DNA of 47,601 nt from an uncultured Cohaesibacter sp. GTDB lineage: Bacteria > Pseudomonadota > Alphaproteobacteria > Rhizobiales > Cohaesibacteraceae. Positions 18,804 to 27,473 of the stretch are shown piece after piece. A program made the translations under genes and the position numbers. The notes under the pieces were generated by a model. That model ran no database searches and was not told the origin of the DNA. It saw only the letters and a list, made by a program, of their open reading frames with translations. Location: contig NZ_OY759853.1 of the NCBI RefSeq assembly GCF_963662805.1, positions 1-47,601 on the forward strand, in the 5' to 3' direction. Position 1 is the first letter of the stretch; each line of letters opens with the position of its first letter.

Positions 18804-20855
18804 TCACTCCGCCGCAGCCGCTTCCATCACCATGTCGGCCTGACGACCGGTCAGTTCCTGCATGTGATCGAAGGTCGCCTCGAACGAGGCAACGCCAGCA
18901 GAGATCGAGCGTAGCTCGATGATCAGATCACCGATCTCGGACTGTGGCATCAGGCTTTCGACCACATCCCAACCTTCCCAGCCGGGACGAGCGTCATAGC
19001 CCATCAACTGTCCGCGACGGCCCGCAACGATGGTGTTGACCTTGGCGGTCACATCGTTCGGCACGGCGATCTTCACATTCATGATCGGCTCAAGCAGAAC
19101 CGGACTGCATTGCGGCAACCCTTCTCGCATGGCAAGGGTCCCTGCTGAGCGGAAGGCCTGATCCGAGCTGTCGACAGTGTGATAGGACCCGTCACTGAGA
19201 TTGACCGTGAGATCCACCACCTCGAAGCCGAGCGGCCCCTTGACCAGTGCGTCCTTGATGCCGTTCTCAACCGAGCCGAAATAGTTCTTCGGCACGACGC
19301 CACCGGTGATCGTCTCGGAGAAGACAAAGCCCTCCCCGCGAGACAGTGGCTTGATGTCGAGAACCACGTCACCGAACTGCCCATGGCCACCAGACTGTTT
19401 CTTGTGACGACCACGCACAGACACGCCCTTGCGGATGGTTTCCTTGTAGGGCACGGCAGGCGCATGACTATCGATGTTGATCGAATATTTGCCTTCGAGC
19501 CGCTCAAGGGCAACACGCAGGTGCATTTCGCCCTGCCCTTTCAGAATGGTCTCGCCGCTGTCCTGATTTTGCTCGATGATCAACGACGGATCTTCCTCCG
19601 CCAGCTTCTGCAAGGTGGCATGCAGCTTCACTTCGTCCCGATGCTCTTTCGGGCGAACCGCCATGGCATAGACCGGAGCGGGATGATCAAGGATCTCAAG
19701 CTGTTCGACACCGCTCTTGGCGGTCGTCATCGTCATGCCCGTGTGCGCAGCGTCGAGCTTGCCAAGCGCGATGACCTGACCTTCGGTCGCCTTGTCGTCC
19801 TTGATGGTTTTCTGCCCCTGAACATGGAACAGGCCGGACACGCGCCCGATCTCCTCACCATCGGCCCCGTAGAAGACGTCGCCATCTTTCACCGAGCCCT
19901 TGAGCACGCGGGAGATCGAAAGCTTGCCGCCGTGCGAGGTGTGGATGCTCTTCATGACCTGAAGAACCGCATCGCCTTCCGGATCGGGACAGCCGAGCCG
20001 CTCTGCAGTGGCAGAGATGCCAAGGCCTTCATGGCGCAGAACCTTGAGCAGGCGCAGCACGCCATTCTCATGCTCGGCGGCTCCGATCAGCACCGGCACG
20101 ACTTGGCTCTCGCGCATTTCGGCAACAAGATCAGTGAACACCTGCTCCTTGGAGGGCTCCATTTCCTCCAGCAGGATTTCCATCAGCTTCTCGTCGTGAT
20201 CGGACAGGGTTTCGAGCATCGAATAGCGTGCTTCCCACTCCCGTTCCTGATCCCCCTCGCTCATGTCGACGAGTGCGCTGGGTGCATGATCCTTGTAGGT
20301 AAAGGCTCGTTCCAGAGCCAGATCGATATAGCCAATTGCCTGCTCGCCCTTCCAGATCGGAATCTGCCTGAGCAGCAATGGTGTCGCGCTGGCCTGCTGC
20401 AAGGCTTCCACCACCTCGCGAACACGGCTTGTGCATTTGTCCATTTTGTTCAGGAAAATGATGCGCGGAATATTGCGCTCTTCGAGCGACTTGAGAATGA
20501 CCTGCAAAGCGGGGATTTTCTTGTCGTCCGGCTCGCACACCACGATCGCAAGATCGGCGGCGGACAGGGCAGGCTGGCTTTCAAACTGAAATTCGACTGA
20601 GCCTGGGCAGTCGATGAAGGTGTAGGTGTCTCCCAGAAATTCTGTCTCGGCGATATTGGCCTCGACCGACATGTGATGGCTTCGCGCTTCGTCGGTAGCA
20701 TCTCCGATCGATCCTCCACTATCGACCGTACCAAATTTGTTGATTGCACCGGTTCGCGCCAGCAAGGCTTCAAGGAGAGTGGTTTTACCGCTTCCAAAGG
20801 GCCCAACGATCGCAACGCACCGTGGACCCTCTATTCTTCTGCCAGCTTGTCCCAT
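18804..20855 (-). CDS. Elongation factor G-like translational GTPase
   Basis: A 683-residue protein with EF-G domain order: GTPase, domain II, and domains III-V (SGGHGQFGDVVLDIKPLSRG; GYDARPGWEGWDVVESLMPQ). The nucleotide-binding motifs differ from canonical FusA: the P-loop is GPFGSGKT (18-25), where EF-G has AHIDAGKT, G3 is DCPG (82-85), and G4 is NKMD (136-139). This marks the divergent EF-G-like family found beside ordinary fusA in many alphaproteobacteria; its role is not established. ATG 20855 has AAAGGAGGA at ideal spacing, so I prefer it to ATG 20873. It is transcribed alone. Confidence 0.9.
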   Translation of the reverse strand: MGQAGRRIEGPRCVAIVGPFGSGKTTLLEALLARTGAINKFGTVDSGGSIGDATDEARSHHMSVEANIAETEFLGDTYTFIDCPGSVEFQFESQPALSAADLAIVVCEPDDKKIPALQVILKSLEERNIPRIIFLNKMDKCTSRVREVVEALQQASATPLLLRQIPIWKGEQAIGYIDLALERAFTYKDHAPSALVDMSEGDQEREWEARYSMLETLSDHDEKLMEILLEEMEPSKEQVFTDLVAEMRESQVVPVLIGAAEHENGVLRLLKVLRHEGLGISATAERLGCPDPEGDAVLQVMKSIHTSHGGKLSISRVLKGSVKDGDVFYGADGEEIGRVSGLFHVQGQKTIKDDKATEGQVIALGKLDAAHTGMTMTTAKSGVEQLEILDHPAPVYAMAVRPKEHRDEVKLHATLQKLAEEDPSLIIEQNQDSGETILKGQGEMHLRVALERLEGKYSINIDSHAPAVPYKETIRKGVSVRGRHKKQSGGHGQFGDVVLDIKPLSRGEGFVFSETITGGVVPKNYFGSVENGIKDALVKGPLGFEVVDLTVNLSDGSYHTVDSSDQAFRSAGTLAMREGLPQCSPVLLEPIMNVKIAVPNDVTAKVNTIVAGRRGQLMGYDARPGWEGWDVVESLMPQSEIGDLIIELRSISAGVASFEATFDHMQELTGRQADMVMEAAAAE

Positions 20856-21214
20856 GGCAGATCCTCCTTTCATTTTTTGAAGTGATGTCCGGCACCTGAT
20901 CCGATCAGTCCTCCTACAGCCTGACCAGCTCCTCCATCGAAATATATGTAATCTGCGAGACCTCCTTATTGTTCGGATATTTCAAAAAGCTACCAATGTG
21001 TCGAACAGAACCCCTTGAGCTTAGCCCAGAATGGACCGCTCCGTTTGATCGAGCGCAAAGTTACTTTCGAATAGATTGGAGAATCACCACTATTTGACGA
21101 ATTGATGACAGTCACTCGCGCTCCGGACGCAATTGGGCAGCATCGCTCCATGCACCCCAAACATCCCTCGTCAACCACCCATGCAAATCAGATATATTAA
21201 ATACTTCAATGCAT
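20856..21214. other. Intergenic region between the EF-G-like gene and the aminotransferase gene
   Basis: About 360 bases with no convincing gene. A 62-residue ORF on the minus strand (20990-21178) has no recognisable similarity. The ribosome binding site of the EF-G-like gene (AAAGGAGGA) lies at the left edge. Confidence 0.5.
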
Positions 21215-21246
21215 AAAAAAGGCAGCCCGTTCAAAACGGACTGCCC
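21212..21246 (-). terminator. Rho-independent terminator of the aminotransferase gene
   Basis: GGCAG-C-CCGTT pairs with AACGG-A-CTGCC. On the minus strand it is followed by TTTTTTATGC. It lies 33 bases after the stop codon. Confidence 0.88.
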
Positions 21247-21278
21247 TGACAATCACTTTGATATGTCTCGTGCGACGC

Positions 21279-22481
21279 CTATTTGAGGGCGGCACAGAAT
21301 TTCTTGATGCGGCCACATGCCTCGGTCAGCGCCTCGGTTGAGGTCGCATAGGAGATGCGGAAATATGGGTTGAGGCCAAAGGCCGACCCCTGAACCACGG
21401 CAACGCCCTCGGTTTCGAGAAGCTCGGTGACGAAGTCCTCGTCATTCTCGATCACCTTGCCCGAAGGAGCGGTCTTGCCGATGGTGCCAGCGCAGGACGG
21501 GAACACATAGAAAGCCCCTTCCGGCGTCGGGCACTCAAGACCTTCACACTCGTTGAGCATGGAGACGACCATGTCACGACGCGCCTTGAACACAGCCGCA
21601 CGCTCGGGAATGAAATCCTGCGGGCCGTTCAGAGCCTCGACCGATGCCCACTGCGAAATCGACGTCGGGTTCGAGGTGGACTGGGACTGGATCTTGCGCA
21701 TCGCGGCGATGAGTTCCATCGGACCTGCACAATAGCCGATACGCCAGCCGGTCATGGCATAGGCCTTCGACACACCGTTCATGGTCAGCGTGCGGTCCTT
21801 GAGGGACGGCTCGACCTGAACCGGAGTGACGAATTTGAAGCCGTCATAGACCAGATGCTCATACATGTCGTCGGTCAGGATCCAGACATGCGGATATTTG
21901 ACCAGAACGTCGGTGAGCGCTTTCAGCTCATCATAGGTATAGGCAGAGCCGGTCGGGTTGGACGGCGAGTTGAAGATGACCCATTTGGTCTTGTCAGTAA
22001 TCGCGGCCTCGAGCTGGGCAGGCTGCAGCTTGAAATTGTCCTCAAGCGTGGTCTCGACAGCCACCGGGGTACCGCCAGCCAGCAGCACGATGTCCGGATA
22101 GGACACCCAGTAGGGAGCCGGAATGATCACTTCGTCGCCCGGGTTGATGGTCGCCATCATGGCGTTGTAGATGATCGGCTTGCCACCCGGAGCCACATAG
22201 CACTGGCCCGGCTCGTAATCGAGGCCGTTCTCGCGCTTGAATTTCTCGGCAATCGCCTTCTTCAGCTCGGGAATGCCGTCCACCGCAGTATATTTGGTTT
22301 CGCCCCGAGTGATCGCATCAATACCGGCCTGTTTGATGTTGTCAGGTGTATCGAAGTCTGGTTCTCCAGCACCCAGACCGATGACGTCACGACCAGCGGC
22401 CTTGAGTTCTCGCGCCTTGTTGGTCACTGCGATCGTCGCAGAAGGTTTCACACGCGAAAGCTGCTCGGCGATAAAGCTCAT
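21279..22481 (-). CDS. aatA: Pyridoxal-phosphate-dependent aspartate aminotransferase
   Basis: A 400-residue class I (subgroup 1-beta type) aminotransferase that interconverts aspartate/2-oxoglutarate and oxaloacetate/glutamate; rhizobial relatives are called AatA or AspC. Visible motifs are the substrate/PLP segment APYWVSYPD (122-130), NSPSNPTG (171-178), and the PLP-binding Lys239 in NGVSKAYAMTGWRIGY. A conserved Arg near the C-terminus (YFRISYA) binds the substrate carboxylate. The ATG at 22481 (MSFIAEQLSRVKPS) has GGAGGG upstream; four extra codons in frame are not needed. It is monocistronic, with its own terminator. Confidence 0.95.
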   Translation of the reverse strand: MSFIAEQLSRVKPSATIAVTNKARELKAAGRDVIGLGAGEPDFDTPDNIKQAGIDAITRGETKYTAVDGIPELKKAIAEKFKRENGLDYEPGQCYVAPGGKPIIYNAMMATINPGDEVIIPAPYWVSYPDIVLLAGGTPVAVETTLEDNFKLQPAQLEAAITDKTKWVIFNSPSNPTGSAYTYDELKALTDVLVKYPHVWILTDDMYEHLVYDGFKFVTPVQVEPSLKDRTLTMNGVSKAYAMTGWRIGYCAGPMELIAAMRKIQSQSTSNPTSISQWASVEALNGPQDFIPERAAVFKARRDMVVSMLNECEGLECPTPEGAFYVFPSCAGTIGKTAPSGKVIENDEDFVTELLETEGVAVVQGSAFGLNPYFRISYATSTEALTEACGRIKKFCAALK

Positions 22482-22984
22482 TGAGCCCTCCAAATATTCA
22501 GCTAGAAAAAAGTGTCAAACGGACCTGCACGCCGAAAACCACGCCCGGCGCGTCCGCACCGGCACCGTAGTGCAGGCCCCTGATGAATTCAAGAAGCGCT
22601 GCATAACAAATGGTCAGATTCTGCGCAGACTGATCAAGAATCTTGCGCACATTCGTACCCAACCAACAGCCCTGAACCTACATTTGTTTCATTCTCCCCC
22701 GTCCTCGGTGCAACCCTAGCTTCCAATCCATGCAAGTAACGCTAAGCTCTTTTGATTGAAGTCAAATTTGCCTCAGACATACCCCCAACTGCGACATTTT
22801 GCGCACCTAATCGGATCATTACAGATCCGTAATATTCTAATCTTCACATATACTAAAATTGGACCGGGGCGAGTCTGACGCCCAATTCTGAAGCACCTTT
22901 GGTGCTCTCAGGCTCGAAAGACCGAACAGCCCTCAGACCTCCATGCGACTGTTCGGACCATGACGCAACCGTCGGGAGGACCAA
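22482..22984. other. Divergent regulatory region between aatA and the octaheme cytochrome genes
   Basis: About 500 bases without a protein gene. It holds the FNR-type box at 22752-22765 and an AT-rich stretch (about 22800-22860). A GGGAGGA ribosome binding site lies directly upstream of the first cytochrome gene. Confidence 0.7.
22752..22765 (+). promoter_or_regulatory. FNR/FixK-type anaerobox
   Basis: TTGAT-TGAA-GTCAA matches the FNR/FixK/Dnr consensus TTGAT-N4-ATCAA at 9 of 10 positions. It lies about 220 bases upstream of the first octaheme cytochrome gene, which suggests induction under low oxygen. It could also affect aatA on the other side. Confidence 0.65.
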
Positions 22985-24700
22985 ATGACGGACCGTGCGA
23001 AACCCAAGAGGCTCGAGACGGCCTGCAAGTTCCTGTTTGCAGCCGCTCTGATCTCTTTCATTCCAACCCTCTCGGGACTGACCAGCCTCTCAGGCACCGC
23101 ACGCGCGGCGTCTGATGCCCCAGCCTCGACGCAGCCAACTCCAACACCGGCAGCCCAGATCACCGGCAAGAAACCGGGTGAAACCGCCGACCACACCAAG
23201 TTTGAAATCCTGCAGCAGGAGTTCAAATCAGCACCCGAAGTGACCAAGGCCTGCCTGACCTGTCACACTGAAGCGGCGACACAGGTTCACGATTCCATCC
23301 ATTGGAAATGGGAATATGACAACACCAAAACCGGGCAGAAGCTCGGCAAGCGCTATGTCATCAACGCCTTCTGCGGCAATGTCGCCTCCAACGAGGCCCG
23401 CTGCACCTCCTGCCACGCCGGATATGGCTGGAAGGATATGCGTCAGGCGCCACCAAGCGAGCCGGACAAGGTCGACTGCCTCGTCTGTCACGCCGAGAAG
23501 AAATACTATCGCAAATTCCCGACCATGGCCGGTCTCCCCGTTACCGAACCGACCAAGTTTCAGGGCAAGGACTTCCCCGTCTCCGACCTCAACAAGGCTG
23601 CCCAGTCAGTCAGCCTGCCGCAGCGTGAAAACTGCGGCGTCTGCCATTTCTATGGCGGTGGCGGTGATGGCGTGAAGCATGGTGACCTCGACAGCTCCTT
23701 GCACAATCCGTCCAAGGATCTCGACGTCCACATGTCGGCAGACGCCGGCAATATGGCCTGCTCTGCCTGCCATTCCGGCTCTGGTCACAAATGGCCCGGC
23801 TCGCGTTATGACATGGAAGCCAAACCCGACACCCGCACCGAAGAGGGCAAGAAGGTCACGCCCTTCAAGCTGCGGTATGCGAACGAAACGGCCTCCTGCG
23901 AGAGCTGCCATTCGGACGCGCCCCATCAGGGCAAGTCGCTGACAGCAATCAAGCTCAACAACCACACCGACACCGTTGCCTGCCAGACCTGTCACATCCC
24001 CGAGTTCGCCCGTGGTGGCGTCGCCACCAAGATGCTCTGGGACTGGTCAACGGCTGGACAGCTCAAAGACGGCAAACCCTTCACGGTCAAGGATGACAAA
24101 GGTCATCCCAAATACGATTCCAAGAAGGGCGACTTCCTCTATGAGGAGAATGTCAAACCGACCTACGCCTGGTTCAACGGCAAGTTCACTTATGTCACCG
24201 ATGATGATCCGGTCGATACGTCCAAACCGGTCGTGCTCAACGAACTTGGCGGACAGGCAGATGACAAGGATGCTCGCATCTGGCCCTTCAAGCTGATGCA
24301 CACCAAGCAGCCAATTGATGCCGAAAGCAAGAAGCTCGTCTATATGCATCTGTTCGGCAAGGACGCCAATGCCTTCTGGAAAACCTTCGATTGGCCAAAA
24401 GCCATCGAAAGCGGCATGGACTTCATGGACAAGCCCTATTCGGGCAAGTTCGAGTTCATCGAAACCCGTATGTGGTGGCCAATCACCCACATGGTCGCTC
24501 CCGCCAGCAAGGCCGTCCAGTGTGACGAATGCCACACCAAGAACGGACGCCTTGAGGGAATCGAAGGGGTTCTCATCCCCGGACGGGACAATTCAGGCCT
24601 CATCGACTGGCTCGGCTATGGCCTCATCATCCTGACCATCATTGGCGTCGGCATTCACACCGCATTCCGCATCGCCACTCGCAACAAACGCAAATCATAG
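22985..24700 (+). CDS. Membrane-anchored octaheme c-type cytochrome, tetrathionate reductase (OTR) family, copy 1
   Basis: A 571-residue exported multiheme cytochrome. An N-terminal hydrophobic segment (about 15-41) is followed by eight CXXCH haem sites, starting at Cys90, 140, 165, 217, 259, 305, 333 and 513. One C-terminal membrane helix (about 540-562) and a basic tail place the hemes in the periplasm. Family marks include NAFCGNVASNEARCTSCHAG with an extra cysteine (Cys130). The family is named after Shewanella OTR, which reduces tetrathionate, nitrite and hydroxylamine in vitro; the physiological substrate is unclear. The gene is followed after 12 bases by a cytochrome b gene, probably its quinol-side partner. 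An FNR box lies upstream. Confidence 0.92.
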   Translation: MTDRAKPKRLETACKFLFAAALISFIPTLSGLTSLSGTARAASDAPASTQPTPTPAAQITGKKPGETADHTKFEILQQEFKSAPEVTKACLTCHTEAATQVHDSIHWKWEYDNTKTGQKLGKRYVINAFCGNVASNEARCTSCHAGYGWKDMRQAPPSEPDKVDCLVCHAEKKYYRKFPTMAGLPVTEPTKFQGKDFPVSDLNKAAQSVSLPQRENCGVCHFYGGGGDGVKHGDLDSSLHNPSKDLDVHMSADAGNMACSACHSGSGHKWPGSRYDMEAKPDTRTEEGKKVTPFKLRYANETASCESCHSDAPHQGKSLTAIKLNNHTDTVACQTCHIPEFARGGVATKMLWDWSTAGQLKDGKPFTVKDDKGHPKYDSKKGDFLYEENVKPTYAWFNGKFTYVTDDDPVDTSKPVVLNELGGQADDKDARIWPFKLMHTKQPIDAESKKLVYMHLFGKDANAFWKTFDWPKAIESGMDFMDKPYSGKFEFIETRMWWPITHMVAPASKAVQCDECHTKNGRLEGIEGVLIPGRDNSGLIDWLGYGLIILTIIGVGIHTAFRIATRNKRKS

Positions 24701-24712
24701 GAGGGATAGACC

Positions 24713-25417
24713 ATGACGGACATCACCTCTTCTCCGCAGGCTACGGCAAAGGACAAGTCCAAGGTCCTGCATCGCAAGGTCAAGAACTACAGCCTCTACG
24801 AGCGCTTCTGGCACTGGTCACAGGCAATCCTGATCTTCATCCTCGCCCTGTCGGGCTTCACCATCCATGGCACCCTGAGCCTCTTTTCTTTCGCTCAGGC
24901 CGTGATGATCCATGACATAGCGGCCTTCACGCTGATCTTCCTGTGGCTGTTCACCGCCTTCTGGACCTTCACCACCGGGCAGTGGAGGCATTTCGTGCCA
25001 ACCAACAAGGGCCTGATGGCCGTCATCATGCATTACCTCGTCGGCATGATGCGCGGCCAGCCACACCCCTACAAACGTACCCTCAGCCGCAAGCAGAACC
25101 CGCTTCAGTCATTCGCCTACTTCTCGATCATGACGATTGTCGGTCCACTGCTCTGGCTGTCGGGCCTCGCCTACATGTTCTACAGCTTCTGGGCGGGCAA
25201 CTCTGGTGCCAACGACATCTTCAGCATTGTTGTTCTGCTCCACCTCATCGGGGCCTTCCTGATGGTCGCCTTTGTCATCGGGCACATCTACATGGTCACC
25301 ACCGGCAAGACGATCCATCACTACACCAAGGCGATGATCACCGGTTATGAGGACATGGAACTGAGCGAGGCCGAAGTAATCTACCTCGAGACACACGAGC
25401 CTGATCGCATAAAATAG
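24713..25417 (+). CDS. Membrane cytochrome b (b561/thiosulfate-reductase-like), copy 1
   Basis: A 234-residue protein with about four membrane helices and conserved histidines for b-type hemes: RFWHWSQAILIF, MIHDIAAF, VVLLHLIGAF and IGHIYMVTTG. It resembles the small di-haem cytochrome b subunits of hydrogenases, formate dehydrogenases and thiosulfate reductases, which exchange electrons between the quinone pool and a periplasmic partner. The partner here is the octaheme cytochrome encoded 12 bases upstream, with an AGGAGGG ribosome binding site in the gap. The direction of electron flow cannot be told from sequence. Confidence 0.88.
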   Translation: MTDITSSPQATAKDKSKVLHRKVKNYSLYERFWHWSQAILIFILALSGFTIHGTLSLFSFAQAVMIHDIAAFTLIFLWLFTAFWTFTTGQWRHFVPTNKGLMAVIMHYLVGMMRGQPHPYKRTLSRKQNPLQSFAYFSIMTIVGPLLWLSGLAYMFYSFWAGNSGANDIFSIVVLLHLIGAFLMVAFVIGHIYMVTTGKTIHHYTKAMITGYEDMELSEAEVIYLETHEPDRIK

Positions 25418-25437
25418 TCCTCGCAACATCAGGCACG

Positions 25438-25475
25438 GGGAGGGTCGCGGTCATTACCGCGGCCCTCTCTCTTTT
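25438..25475 (+). terminator. Terminator after the first cytochrome module
   Basis: GGGAGGGTCGCGGT pairs with ACCGCGGCCCTCTC through one G-T wobble around a CATT loop, followed by TCTTTTG. It separates the two octaheme/cytochrome b modules, so the second probably has its own promoter in 25476-25715. Confidence 0.8.
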
Positions 25476-25644
25476 GTGTCCCTACTTCGGTTCGACCCAT
25501 CCCGCAGAACCGCTTCGACTGATGTCCTACTGCTTTCGTCGCGTGACATTCTGCCCGGGTTTATATGTTTGATTTGCTAAAACAAGTATTTTATATCCCT
25601 GTTTATGTGAATCATTTTGCGCAAATCATTCAGGCCAGACCACT

Positions 25645-25692
25645 CAAGCCAAATCTCAAGCCAAATCTCAGGCCAAATCGCAGGCCAGACCA
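25645..25692. repeat. 12-bp tandem repeat upstream of the second octaheme gene
   Basis: Four consecutive 12-base units: two CAAGCCAAATCT (25645, 25657), CAGGCCAAATCG (25669) and CAGGCCAGACCA (25681). A further CAGGCCAGACCA lies at 25631. The array ends 23 bases before the chosen start codon. If translated it would encode a four-residue repeat (SQIS/GQIA), but the start codons upstream are poor. Confidence 0.8.
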
Positions 25693-25715
25693 TTCAAGAT
25701 CGTGTCGAGGACCAC

Positions 25716-27461
25716 ATGACCAATCTTGCAAAACCTTATGCCCAGACCGGGTCGATGTCCGTTGGGAGGAGCACTGTGCTCGTCCCGACTTTCGCCCTGT
25801 TCGTTGGCCTCATCGCCAGCCCTCTTCAGGCCACCGCCAGCGAAAAAGCCGCCGAAACACTGCCCCATTCTCCGATCACCAAGGCAGGCCACCAGCTATC
25901 CGGCAAGGCACCCGGTGCGACCGCCGACCATTCCAAGTTTGAAGTCCTGCAACAGGACTTCAAATCCGGCCCGGACGTCACAAAGGCATGCCTGACCTGC
26001 CACACCGAAGCGGCAGACCAGATCCATGACTCCATTCACTGGAAATGGGAATATACCAACGAGACAACCGGCCAGACCCTCGGCAAGCGCACCGTTATCA
26101 ATAGTTTCTGCGGCAACGTCGCCTCCAACGAGCCGCGCTGTACATCCTGCCATGCCGGTTATGGTTGGGACGACATGCGCAAGGCTCCTCCGTCCGAACC
26201 GGACAAGGTGGACTGCCTCGTCTGTCACGCGGACACCGCCCTTTACAGCAAATATCCCACCAAGGCAGGCCATCCGCTCTATGAACCGATCACGGTCAAC
26301 GGCAAGACGGTGATGCCACCCGACCTCGCTAAGGCGGCACAGTCCGTCTCCAACCCACAGCGCCAGAATTGCGGCTCTTGCCACTATTACGGCGGCGGCG
26401 GAGACGGTGTGAAGCATGGCGACCTCGACAGCTCGCTCGATCATCCGGACAAGGCGCTCGATGTTCACATGCGCGAGGATGGCCTCAACATGGCCTGTAC
26501 CGCCTGCCATTCCGGCTCAGGTCATAAGTGGCCCGGCTCACGCTATCAGACCGGGGCCAAGCCGACGACCAAGACCGATGCGGGCGAAGAGACCAAGACC
26601 GCCAAGATCCGTAAGCTAGATCAACTCGCCGGTCTGATGGAGCCAACCGCGTCCTGCGAAAGCTGCCATTCCGACAAACCCCATGACAGCAGCAAGCTGA
26701 TTGGCATCAAGATCAACGATCACACCGACACCGTTGCCTGCCAGACCTGCCACATCCCCGAATTCGCCCGTGGCGGTGTTGCAACGAAAACCAAGTGGGA
26801 CTGGTCAACCGCCGGTAAGCTCAAGGATGGCAAACCCTACACCATCACCGACGAGCACGGCCATCCCAGCTACATGTCGCAAAAAGGCGATTTCGAATAT
26901 CAGGAAAATGTCCAGCCGCACTATGCCTGGTTCAATGGCACGACGACATGGACGCTTCTCGACGATGTCATCGATCCGAGCAAGACGGTCGAGATCAACG
27001 CGCTCAGCGGTTCGGCTACTGATGGCAAATCCCGCATCTGGCCCTTCAAGCGCATGCACTCGCGACAACCCTATGACGAAGATGCCAACAAGCTCGTCTA
27101 CAATCATGTCTTCGGGCAGGACGACACCGCGCTCTGGACCAATTTCGACTGGAGCAAGTCCGTGCCAGCCGCGATGGACTTTATCGGCAAAGACTTCTCC
27201 GGAAAACTCGGTTTCATCGACACCTACATGTACTGGCCGATCACACACATGGTCGCGCCAAAGTCCGAGGCTGTCCGCTGCACCGAATGCCATGCCAAGG
27301 AAGGCCGCCTCGACGGCATCACCGGGCTGTATCTACCCGGCCGCGACAGCTTCCGCTGGCTGGACCTGATCGGATATGCGGCCTTTGGCCTAACGCTCTT
27401 GGGCGTGCTGATCCATGGCCTGCTGCGCATCATCTTCCGCAATCGCAACAAAGAGGCATGA
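25716..27461 (+). CDS. Membrane-anchored octaheme c-type cytochrome, tetrathionate reductase (OTR) family, copy 2
   Basis: A 581-residue paralogue of the protein at 22985, closely similar along its whole length. It has eight CXXCH sites (CLTCH, CTSCH, CLVCH, CGSCH, CTACH, CESCH, CQTCH, CTECH), an N-terminal export signal (about 20-42) and a C-terminal membrane helix followed by FRNRNKEA. The two copies differ most between hemes 3 and 4, where this one has VNGKTVMPPDL, and around hemes 5-6, where an extra segment appears (KIRKLDQLAGLMEP). The start at ATG 25716 has CGAGGA upstream; the open frame extends to 25617 only through the tandem repeat. A cytochrome b gene follows after 12 bases. Confidence 0.92.
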   Translation: MTNLAKPYAQTGSMSVGRSTVLVPTFALFVGLIASPLQATASEKAAETLPHSPITKAGHQLSGKAPGATADHSKFEVLQQDFKSGPDVTKACLTCHTEAADQIHDSIHWKWEYTNETTGQTLGKRTVINSFCGNVASNEPRCTSCHAGYGWDDMRKAPPSEPDKVDCLVCHADTALYSKYPTKAGHPLYEPITVNGKTVMPPDLAKAAQSVSNPQRQNCGSCHYYGGGGDGVKHGDLDSSLDHPDKALDVHMREDGLNMACTACHSGSGHKWPGSRYQTGAKPTTKTDAGEETKTAKIRKLDQLAGLMEPTASCESCHSDKPHDSSKLIGIKINDHTDTVACQTCHIPEFARGGVATKTKWDWSTAGKLKDGKPYTITDEHGHPSYMSQKGDFEYQENVQPHYAWFNGTTTWTLLDDVIDPSKTVEINALSGSATDGKSRIWPFKRMHSRQPYDEDANKLVYNHVFGQDDTALWTNFDWSKSVPAAMDFIGKDFSGKLGFIDTYMYWPITHMVAPKSEAVRCTECHAKEGRLDGITGLYLPGRDSFRWLDLIGYAAFGLTLLGVLIHGLLRIIFRNRNKEA

Positions 27462-27473
27462 AGGAGAAGACCC

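Noticed and set aside
19179..20600. 473-codon ORF on the plus strand opposite the EF-G-like gene
   Set aside because: Antisense shadow of a clear GTPase gene; composition is typical of a high-GC reverse frame and no domain is visible.
25605..25632. Possible second FNR box before the second octaheme gene (ATCATTTTGCGCAAATCATT)
   Set aside because: Only one half-site fits; the left half does not match TTGAT.
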